The notes beneath the pieces are model-generated. The model worked only from the letters and a program-made list of their open reading frames with translations. It was not told the origin of the DNA and did no database searches. Position numbers and translations under genes: made by a program. A stretch of 64,000 bases of DNA from Patiria pectinifera. Lineage: Eukaryota > Echinodermata > Asteroidea > Valvatida > Asterinidae. Below are positions 10,246-18,433 of the stretch, in pieces. The stretch is taken from the NCBI GenBank assembly GCA_029964075.1, contig CM057135.1:5565001-5629000 (forward strand), written 5' to 3'. The stretch's first letter is position 1, and every line of letters starts with the position of its first letter.

Positions 10246-10996
10246 GAATATTTAATGAGACACTCTTTACAGTCTTATAACTATGGAACTATTTGACCGA
10301 TTGATCTCAAATTCAGTAGGTATATAGACAGGGATGTGTTATAGATGAAAATTGATATGTCAAGGTCATGTGACCTTCACTTCCGGTTTTACCGGAAGTG
10401 GTAATTTTAGACCCCTAAATCATATTTCATGAATTATTAATCTGATTAGGTTGAAACTTCACATTACTACAAAGCTATATTGACAGATAATTTTATCGCA
10501 TTATTATTACTGTGCACTTAATTATTGTCATGTCATGACGTCATGAATATTTAACGAGACAATCTTTACAGTCCTATAACTATAGAACTATTTGACCGAT
10601 TGATCTCAATCCTGGCAGGTATACAGACAGGGAAGTGTTATAGATAAAAAATTGACATGTCAAGGTCATGTGACCTTCACTTCCGGTTTTACCGGAAGTG
10701 AAGGTCACATGCATATTTCATGAATTATTAATCTGATCAGGTTGACATTTCACATTAATGCAAAGCTATATTGACAGATAATTATATTGAATTATTATTC
10801 CTGTGCACATAATTATTGTTATGCTATGACGTCATGAATATTTAAAAGGTTGTACCGGAAGTGGAATCTTTTAATAATTTCAATTTATTACTTTCATTTT
10901 TTATTAATCATTAAATCATTTTGTTTACGGTCCAATAGAGAATCAAAACTGGGAACAGCTCTGTGGTTGTTCACAACCACAACCTCTAGTTTTAAA
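10240..10996. repeat. About 305-bp tandem repeat block (right part) with hairpin terminus
   Basis: Two further copies of the 305-bp unit (about 10240-10536 and 10537-10840). They are followed by a terminus at about 10930-10996 that reads GGGAACAGCTCTGTGGTTGT, then ACAACCACAACCTCTAG. The same end sequence occurs at about 9385-9430 and, inverted, at about 28907-28955. It is therefore a family-wide terminus with a short stem. Confidence 0.65.
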
Positions 10997-11577
10997 ATGG
11001 GTTACTTTTAAAGTGGTTGGTACCACCGCCACCATTCATATTTTTTTTTTTTAGAAATGGCCTATCCATTTATTCCAAAATGACTTGGCTATGCAGCACT
11101 GCAGTTCCGTACAGTCCAGGCCCTCGACCCATAATCCATATCTGTCCATCACTTTTCACCCTGTTCAAAAACCCTGTGACTGTGTGAGGCAATGACTGTG
11201 TTATTAATAGTTTTGGCCACTTTTTTCCTCCCTCTTTTATCCTAAAAGTGCCCTTGGGTGGGGCTGTCAAAATAAAGTAGGTAGAGTAACCCGTAACATT
11301 TATAGAAAAAATTAATTATTTTCATTGACTAGGTTTTAGTTATATTTTATAAGGCACTTTGAGATATTTGTTTACATAAACTAAAGTGCCATACAAAGCC
11401 TTTACATTAATATTATTATTATCAGTAACCAGAAGTAGAACTTCAGAACTTGTATTTTATTTTTTCTGGCCTCAGCAAATTTTCAACCATACCACAAGGA
11501 TGTGTTTCATGCTTAAGAGAAATTTAAAATTCACTCTATTTTCTAAAAGTTTGGTTTTTATTTCATTTCTGTTGTAG
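10997..11577. other. Gene-free stretch before the transposase-like gene
   Basis: No supported gene. If the DDE gene downstream has earlier exons or a promoter, they would be here or further left, but I could not identify any. Confidence 0.35.
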
Positions 11578-11750
11578 ATCCTCAGTGATGCACTTCAGCC
11601 TGCCCGCCCACGAAGATCAAGTTTGGAGCAGGAGGTGGACACATCGGGGGAGGTGGACACATCGGGGGAGGAACCATGTGTCACTGCTGACATGGACGCT
11701 GAACCTGGATGCAGCCAGTGGGGTGTTAAAGCCCTCAGACAGTTTCTCTT
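11578..11750 (+). CDS. Possible 5' exon of DDE transposase-like gene
   Basis: After a good acceptor (TTTCTGTTGTAG) the frame reads SDALQPARPRRSSLEQEV, then a duplicated DTSGEV unit, then an acidic Cys-containing stretch. An 18-bp direct repeat (GTGGACACATCGGGGGAG, twice) lies inside. No donor site stands out, so the 3' boundary is approximate. Nothing diagnostic of a domain is visible. Confidence 0.35.
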
Positions 11751-12308
11751 GATGTTAGTTGGAGAAAAAAATGCCTAGTACAAATAATTGACGCCATGCA
11801 ACCACATTTTGTATGAAAATATTTAGCGTATTAGCACTGCATGTTCTTGACCATGTAGACCCATAAACAAGGCGTCAATTACAATGCCACGCTCCTGCCT
11901 TGTGTAAATACTCTAAAAATTGCCATACGGCATGTCATTTCACAAGTATTATAAGAACTTGCACACAAAGCTTTTTGTAACTTAACATGAGTGTAGGATC
12001 TTGTATTGCAAAGCATTATGAAGGAAAAAGACACATAGACGCGAAAATAAATGTAGGAGCTGAACTGTGGATTTTCTGAGGTCATTCATGGTACGCTGGT
12101 ACTCTTGAGTCATGCATGCATTCAATATTAACATAATAAATAGTCTTGTTAGTTATTTTTTTAAATGCAATAATATTATAATGGGTTTGTTTAATTTGTT
12201 TCAGTGAATGTTAGTATGTCCGAATGCTTTGAAAGTCTACTTATGACGTTTTCAAAAAATATATGTGAATTTGCATTTTTCATTTCGCCATTATTGATTC
12301 TTCCACAG

Positions 12309-12391
12309 AATGCTGAGCAGTTCAAAAATGCTGAATGTCAGACAGATCCTGTGATGCTAAGCTCCATCGGTGATTCTTCAACTCGTCTCGG
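12309..12391 (+). CDS. Possible exon of DDE transposase-like gene
   Basis: This is bounded by CCACAG and by G/GTAAGA. The frame reads AEQFKNAECQTDPVMLS, a polar linker similar in tone to the region that follows the DNA-binding part in related proteins. Its phase does not join cleanly to the next exon (12522-12782), so a small lesion or another splice site is needed. A tandem duplication of about 57 bp lies in the following intron. Confidence 0.35.
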
Positions 12392-12403
12392 TAAGATTTT
12401 TAA

Positions 12404-12520
12404 ATTAGTTCCATACCATTCAGTAAATAGCACATTGTTTTTAAGCTAATTTTTTTTTATTAGTTCCATACCATTCAGTAAATAGCACATTGTTTTTAAG
12501 CTAATTTTTTTTTTTTTTTA
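12404..12520 (+). repeat. 57-bp tandem duplication in an intron
   Basis: Two nearly identical copies of a unit containing TTAGTTCCATACCATTCAGT and CACATTGTTTTTAAGC, differing mainly in T-tract length. It is a recent local duplication just before a splice acceptor. Confidence 0.85.
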
Positions 12521-12521
12521 G

Positions 12522-12782
12522 AATTCCCTGTGTGAGAAATTGTGGTTTCCTTTGTTCAACCATAACAACAGATGCAGAAAAGAAGTCACCGGTTGAGATG
12601 ACATCTATTGGATGCCTCTGCAAAATCTTAGATGATGAAAAAGAAGAGATGATGCAGGAGGAGGCCCTTGATGTAATTCAAGAGGAAGCAAGTGAGCCAG
12701 AAGGGGATGATTTTCCTGCAGATGATTCCCCCGAGTATCGACCATCGTCATCTTCATCCGAATCTTCAGGAATGAAGAGAAG
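12522..12782 (+). CDS. Exon of DDE transposase-like gene, acidic Ser-rich linker
   Basis: The exon follows a T-rich tract and TAG, and ends AGAAG/GTAATA. It encodes VRNCGFLC, then an acidic stretch ending DDFPADDSPEYRPSSSSS. The final AG joins base A of the next exon to give MKRRRVRSPRTVYV without a phase break. That phase match is good evidence that both exons are real. Confidence 0.6.
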
Positions 12783-13395
12783 GTAATATTATGACATGTA
12801 GTGTGACATTTACAAACTATGATAAATAATAAAAGGAAAAAAACTGTTGCTGATGAATAGGAATTTAGTTTGTGTGCAAATGGACATGTTGGTTGGTTTT
12901 TATGTGGCTAACTACTAGGAGCACACACCGGTCCTGTAGATGAAATACTGGAAGGCTATGTTTGGTCTTCAAAAGTTATTACCCTCAATCTGCCCTTTGA
13001 TAGAAGAGATTAAGTCCATATTGTGGTAAAGATCTTCATCTAGCATTCATTTACCATCCATTGACACATAGTACGTGTGTTGGGGTAGGGTGATTATTAT
13101 GTATCTGTTCTTGCTCATCACCGTGTTTTGCATTTGGGTTCTCCATAAAACTTTGGATCTTTGAATACACAGGAAGCAGAGTGATTTGGCATTAGGAATG
13201 AAAAGTACATGCAAAAGTGCAACTAGGCAATTCATTCATTATATTTGTAGGTTTCTGTTAATCAAAAATTACATTGTCCAATTTGAAAGTTTTTTCCCTG
13301 TTTGAACAAGCATTGTTAGCATACCTTCGGAATATTTCTTGGCAATAATTATGTGCCTTTTAACTTTCCTCAATGTTTCCTCTTTGATTGACCAG

Positions 13396-13959
13396 AAGAG
13401 TACGAAGCCCGAGGACGGTGTACGTCAAAGAGGACGATGTCAGTCCCCACCTTCAGCCCAAATACATCGTCTTCGAAGATGCACTGATGTCGCTGTTTGA
13501 CCGCTGCAGGAAGGGCAGGTCGTCAAGGGTAGAGCTGCAGAAGCGTCTCTTTGGCTCGAACCTGAAAGTGACACAGGATTGTCTGAGGTGCAACAGAGAG
13601 TGAATGGAGTTCACAGCTATTTCTTGCGGCCACACCAGCTGGCAATCGACTGCTGTCCGCTGCCATTTTGTTTGGTGGGCAGGGTCCCACTGAGGTGCTG
13701 CGCCTGCTAAACAGCATGGGTGTAGTGACACTCTCAGTCAGGTCCTTCTTTGTCCATCAGCAGAAGTATCCTGCCTGCTATAGAGAGCACCTGGACTGAG
13801 CATGTGCACGATCTTCACCGAATGCTGAATGAGACCGGGAAGCCATTAGTCATTGGAGGAGATGGCCGGGCAGACAGCCCTGGGTATTCTGCCAAATATG
13901 GCTCCTACACTGCCCAGGAGCTGAATCTCAACAAAATAGTCGATGTCCAGCTTGTCCAG
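13396..13959 (+). CDS. Exon with first DDE motif, two frameshifts
   Basis: Three overlapping frames together encode one protein segment. The first reads PKYIVFEDALMSLFDRC then NLKVTQDCLRCNRE, and stops at TGA 13601-13603. The second reads WSSQLFLAATPAGNRLLSAA then ILFGGQGPTEVLRLLNSMGV, and stops at 13797-13799. The third begins near 13770 with LPAIESTWTEHVHDL and carries GGDGRADSPGYSAKYGSYT. Each switch needs a one-base shift and loses no conserved sequence. The exon ends CTTGTCCAG/GTAAAT. GGDGRAD probably supplies the first catalytic Asp. Confidence 0.7.
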
Positions 13960-14197
13960 GTAAATAAAAAGTTTAAGACTATCAGTTTGTTGCAGGTGTT
14001 CCCTGGTCTTTTGTGTGCATACTTTTACATTTCTGTGTGCATCTATTTATTCCCTTCTGTTCTTGGAAGTTTCTTGTCCATGTACCTATAGTTCTTTTGA
14101 TTTTGCGTTTAATTTTGTCCCACCAACTTGGTTTCTTACCCACCTGAAAAGCTAAAAATTGCATAATTGTTTCTTTTTTTTCTTTTTTTCTGAACAG

Positions 14198-14384
14198 AGC
14201 AATGAAGTGAAAAATTCAGGACACATGGAGTTGGAGGGTTTCAAGCGCATGATGACGTCCTTGAGAGTAGCTGGCCTGACAGATGAAAAGGTCATCACAG
14301 ACCGTCACCGCCAACTCGCCAAATACGCCCGAGAGCAGGAACCGGACGTTCTACATATGTTCGACGTGTGGCATGTTGCCAAAG
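14198..14384 (+). CDS. Exon with second DDE motif
   Basis: The exon is bounded by TTTTCTGAACAG and G/GTACCT and is open throughout. It encodes SNEVKNSGHMELEGFKRMM, TDRHRQLAKYAREQEPDV and FDVWHVAKG. VQ from the previous exon joins SNEV in phase. The Asp of FDVWHVAKG is the likely second catalytic residue of the DDE triad. The following intron holds a 504-bp TTAA-flanked MITE. Confidence 0.75.
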
Positions 14385-14616
14385 GTACCTAGCCATGTCA
14401 CTTTGGCATTTTGTCTGGAAACAGCTCAGCCCACTGGCATCCAACAAAACCATTAATTTAAAGGACGTTAAGCACTACAACACCAAACTTGAATAGCAAA
14501 GCACAGGTTTTTTTTTTTCTGTTGCAACAGAATACCATAGAATGTGTCACCTCCTGCATCTTGCTCCTTGCACAAGGTTGCAGTTCATGAATGTGCATGG
14601 TGAAGCTTGTGTTTAA

Positions 14617-15120
14617 AGGGACACTAGGTCCTGGAACAGCCCAATTGTGCTACAAAACGTACTTTGTACGAGATGATGTTAATCGGAAATTACATTTAAA
14701 AGTAGGATTTAAGCATCCACACAACTATCCTTTCAAAACTGGGCGTGTTTGTGTTATTTCTGTATTATGCGTGCGAGAACGAATTTCGAGGTCCACTTTT
14801 TGCGACCCCAGAAATTCAAGCTGTTTGGATGCTAGTTGTTATTTCTTGCGGACGTTGAACAAACCACATTTTTTGCATTTATGGTGATTGGTCACCGCTG
14901 TTCCCGAGACACACAACGTGTATATCGTACACTGAGAACAACACGAAAAATGTATTTGTACTCCGTCATGTCCTATGAAAACAAGCAGGGTTTTTTTTTT
15001 CGTCTTTTCTAGGGAACGGTAAGACATTAGGTTGGTTTCCTTTCAACCAGATGTTTGAAATAGGCGAAGTAAACAATCCAAAACATAACATTTTCGGGGA
15101 TTTCAGGACCTAGTGCCCCT
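14617..15120. mobile_element. 504-bp MITE flanked by TTAA
   Basis: The left end AGGGACACTAGGTCCTG and right end CAGGACCTAGTGCCCCT are inverted repeats. They are flanked by TTAA on both sides (14613-14616 and 15121-15124). TTAA duplications are typical of piggyBac and Kolobok elements. It lies inside the intron between exons 14198-14384 and 15158-15409. A related left end (TTAAGGGGCACTAG) occurs alone at about 18097. Confidence 0.75.
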
Positions 15121-15157
15121 TTAATTCACCACTCTCTGTGCGATATTTGATATTCAG

Positions 15158-15409
15158 GTCTCAAAAAGAAGGTGGACAAGCTGGCAAAGAAGAAGGGTTT
15201 TGATGAAGTGGGGGACTGGAAGAGGAGCATCAACAACCACTTATACTGGTGTGCCTCTTCAACCACTGACAAAGAAGAGGACCTTCGAGAGGCAAAGTGG
15301 CGTTCCATTGTCAACCACATGCAAAACAAACACTCTGGCCATTCAGATATCTTTCGCCGAAGTCAACATAGGCGCATCAGAAAACGACAAAAGAAGTGGT
15401 TAACTCCAG
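15158..15409 (+). CDS. Exon of DDE transposase-like gene (insertion domain)
   Basis: Bounded by ATATTCAG and CCAG/GTTGGT, open throughout and in phase with both neighbours (AKG/LKKK and TPG/TEAC). It encodes a Lys-rich start, then SINNHLYWCASST, then a Trp/His-containing segment ending RQKKWLTPG. This lies between the second Asp and the Glu motif of the family. Confidence 0.75.
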
Positions 15410-15638
15410 GTTGGTTTAAAAAATAGAACATGTATGCATGACATATCATATGCAGCTTCATTTCTCTTTCCCGTATTTTAGAACAAGGTCTTTTAGTAAC
15501 AAAGTTTCTTTACATGTTGTGCAATATTCCGGAAAGAACCTGCAGTGTGATTTAGTAAAAAAAAATTGGATAAAATTTCAATATTCGAATTTATTTATCT
15601 CATATTCAGTGTATCTTCACAATCTTCATCAATAACAG

Positions 15639-15810
15639 GTACCGAGGCCTGTGTAAAGCTCTGCGACCTGTTGGAAAAGAAGACCCCCATTAAGGATGTC
15701 CGTAAGATGTCGACAACGCGGCAGACCTCTGCAGTGGAGGCATTCCATAGCCTTCTGAACCAGTTTGCACCCAAATCAAAAACCTTCTCCAAGGAAGGAA
15801 TCACAGCCCG
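15639..15810 (+). CDS. Exon with Glu motif of DDE transposase-like gene
   Basis: Bounded by AATAACAG and CCCG/GTGGGT. It encodes a Cys-containing helix, then TTRQTSAVEAFHSLLNQF, APKSKTFSKEGITAR. The Glu in VEAFHS is the candidate third catalytic residue. Four bases beyond the donor GT begins the target duplication of a hAT-type MITE (15823-16700), so the insertion lies in or at the edge of the splice donor. Confidence 0.7.
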
Positions 15811-15822
15811 GTGGGTCAATAT

Positions 15823-16700
15823 CAGAGTTGCTGACTCGAGTCATGTGACTTGGACTCGAGTCGGACTCGAGTCGCTATTTTTGTGACTTGTGACTTGACT
15901 TGGGATTGCAAAAAATGACTTGTTACCAACCCAAGTCAGATGCTACTCGAGCGACCCAAAACACTTTAATTAAGCTATTATACTTTTAATTAGCTTTTTC
16001 ATTCCAGAAAAATAGACCTCAGTGACTGAATCCAGTAAAATGAATAGTTCCCACTAGTTTCAAAAGTTTTCAATAAGACTGTCACAACAAAGTACAGTTT
16101 TCAATGACCAATTGTCTCTTGCTTAATGTATTGGTTGAACAAACTTTGAAAGGAACCTTTCATGAAAAGAAAGCAGGCCTTTGTCAATTGCATGTAAAAT
16201 ACCGGATAGCCTAACCCATTGGTAGGCGTTTAGTATACATGAAAATTGAACAATAAAGTGTTAGTATACTACATGTAATCGAGTGAGTGGAGTTTCTTTT
16301 TCACGGTCATCTCAACATTTATTTCTACAATGTAGAGTAAATTTATTAAAGTATACAAAGGGCTAATATCCGACAGATATGTGATAAACTACAAGAATAG
16401 TAATTGCAACACATTGAAAAAGGGGAATTAAGGAGGCATGTTCAAAATAACTCGTAAGTTGACGCCAGGTTAATTCTTTTAGCTTTTACAGCTGGACAAA
16501 ATAATGTGCAACTTGACGTGTTCTTGGACAAAGATACTTGTGACTTGACTTGTTTTTAGACCAAATGACTTGTGACTGGACCTAATGACTTGTGACTTGA
16601 CTTGGACTAGCAAACAATGACTTGTGACTTGACTTGGACTTGCAAACAATGACTTGTGACTTGACTCGGACTTGCAAACAATGACTTTCTGCCACCTCTG
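15823..16700. mobile_element. 878-bp hAT-type MITE with 8-bp target duplication
   Basis: The ends are CAGAGTTG at left and CCACCTCTG at right. Subterminal regions are packed with GACTTGTGACTTGACTTGGA-type repeats in opposite orientations. Both flanks read GTCAATAT (15815-15822 and 16701-16708), a perfect 8-bp duplication as made by hAT transposases. The core is AT-rich and non-coding. Confidence 0.85.
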
Positions 16701-17229
16701 GTCAATATTGAAAAGTTTTTCATCGATGCTTTATTTTGTACATGTATATGTAACTTTGATAAAGAGGGAAAATAGGATGAACATGAAAAAGCCAAAAGGA
16801 GGGAACAGATTACTTGCTTTTATTGCATGTACATGAACATGTGTATGAACATGTTCATGTGCATGTAAATGTTTTTGAGTGAAAGGGGTAACTTGTGTCT
16901 TTTTTCTTTCTTTTATTGAGGGGGGGGGCGGTCTCTCGGCATATTTTATAAATGCCCTAAAGTTATGCCCTAAATGCAAAGGTGACTAAAAGATAAAAAC
17001 TGAAATAATGTTTTAATTAGCAGCACACTTTTGTTTATGTTTAGAAAGTTATGCGTGGCATTTGCCAAAGTTTTTTTTTCAATTTTTCAGTTAATTGTAA
17101 GCTTGGCTGAAATTGAGTGAATTCATATTAGCGTTAGAAAGTTCCTCTAATTTTACTTCCAATTAATTTAAAAAAAAAAAATAATTTTAATTCCTTAAAC
17201 ATAACAACATCCCCTGCATTATTATTCAG

Positions 17230-17393
17230 CAGATTACGTCTGGGTATTGCTGAAGGATGTTGTCAGACGCTGCGCTAGCAGACTAATCCCCACCGAAGTG
17301 ACAACAGCCCCACCATCTCTTGCCAGCAAGTACAAGTTTCCAAACAAAGCGGATTTCATAGCACGTACACAAAGCAGATTTAAGCCCAAATGA
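17230..17393 (+). CDS. C-terminal exon of DDE transposase-like gene
   Basis: The frame reads DYVWVLLKDVVRRCASRL, then an Ala/Pro-rich part, then NKADFIARTQSRF and a TGA at 17391-17393. The C-terminal SRF-type ending is characteristic of this family. Its phase does not fit directly onto exon 15639-15810, which agrees with one exon missing between them. AATAAA motifs follow within about 90 bases. Confidence 0.5.
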
Positions 17394-18276
17394 ATCACCA
17401 CGTGGGTGTGTGTAGCACATGAAAAATGGGTCCAAACTCAGAAAAGAAAACTTGATTTGTTCAATTAATGTTTAATAAAATAAAATATACATGAACATGA
17501 CTCTTGGCTCAATTCAATAATGGACATCCTTAGAAAACCTGACACAAGTGAAAGTTCCATTCCACAATTAAAAAAAAAAATTGATAAGCGAGTAAACCAC
17601 AAGAGTCAAACCAGAAAATTATATTTAAACTGGGCCTTGATATCTTTTTTTTTTCGGGGGAAATATTTCAAGTTGAACTGATACATAGATAATAACACTG
17701 AAGTTGTATTGGTGATACAGAATAAGATCATTGTGCTGTCGTATGGCATCAAATACAGTGAATTGCAACCCATGTGCAGACTGGCTTTCTTATTTAAACC
17801 TATGTTACATTTGTCAAAAAGCGGCCGAAAATTGAAGTAGTATTTATGTTGTGCTAACATTTTGACAAAGTACATGTGGGCAATTTTTTTTTTTTACAGC
17901 TTTTACCTTACTCAATTAACATTTTGATGGGCATTGTTATGTTGACAATGAATGCTTTATGTAAACAATCGAGGACCATTTAAAGCGGCAACAATGGCCA
18001 GCATTTTCTGCTCACTGACAAGGTCAGGGTAAGAGTGACCTCTTACCAACTGAGCAACTGCGCTATCCAGCTCAAGATATAGTCAATATGTTTGTTTAAG
18101 GGGCACTAGTCAGATCTAAAACACGTTGACAATCCGTAAACCTACTTACAATGTTTATTGTTTATTACATTGTATACAGTGTTCCAATGATATAATTGAT
18201 GTTAAAAAAAATCAGTCTTGGGGACTGGAAAGATTTAATTGTCTAATGGCTGCTTTAAATTTAAGGTGCAAATTCC
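17394..18276. other. Gene-free stretch between two convergent genes
   Basis: This holds AATAAA signals for both flanking genes: plus strand at 17474-17484, and minus strand (TTTATT on the plus strand) at 18154-18166. A partial TTAA-type MITE end lies near 18097. Otherwise I see nothing. Confidence 0.5.
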
Positions 18277-18433
18277 CTATGCCTCATTAAACCCAATGTA
18301 AACACCATCCTCCGATGGAAAGGTTTCCCTTATGCGTCGAACGGCACATGCCGGAAGTGTTCCACGCACCATTCGTCCAAGGTGTCCCCAACACCACCGG
18401 GTTAACTGCCTGTATGCTGTGTGTCGGTACTTC
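18277..18433 (-). CDS. Exon 3 of P2X7 C-domain gene
   Basis: Acceptor CTCCGTGTAG. The exon encodes KYRHTAYRQLTRWCWG, LGRMVRGTLPACAVRRIR and a TAG stop at 18279-18277. Two AATAAA signals follow 110-125 bases downstream on the minus strand. Confidence 0.8.

Larger units (their letters stand above)
11578..17393 (+). pseudogene. Intron-bearing DDE transposase-like gene, frameshifted
   Basis: Exons supported by reading frame and splice sites are 12522-12782, 13396-13959, 14198-14384, 15158-15409, 15639-15810 and about 17230-17393; 11578-11750 and 12309-12391 are likely 5' exons. The product belongs to a family repeated widely in animal genomes. Its landmarks are GGDGRADSPGYSAKYGSYT, TDRHRQ, FDVWHVAKG, NNHLYWCASST, SAVEAFHSLLNQFAPK and a C-terminal TQSRF. 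Asp in GGDGRAD, Asp in FDVWH and Glu in VEAFHS are candidate DDE residues. I take it to be a Kolobok-like or related cut-and-paste transposase; the superfamily is inferred. Two one-base frameshifts break exon 13396-13959, and a segment expected between the last two exons was not found, so it is a relic. AATAAA occurs at 17474-17479. Confidence 0.65.

Noticed and set aside
18022..18076. Minus-strand tRNA-like A box (GTTGCTCAGTTGGTAAGAG)
   Set aside because: No B box at tRNA spacing and no acceptor stem.
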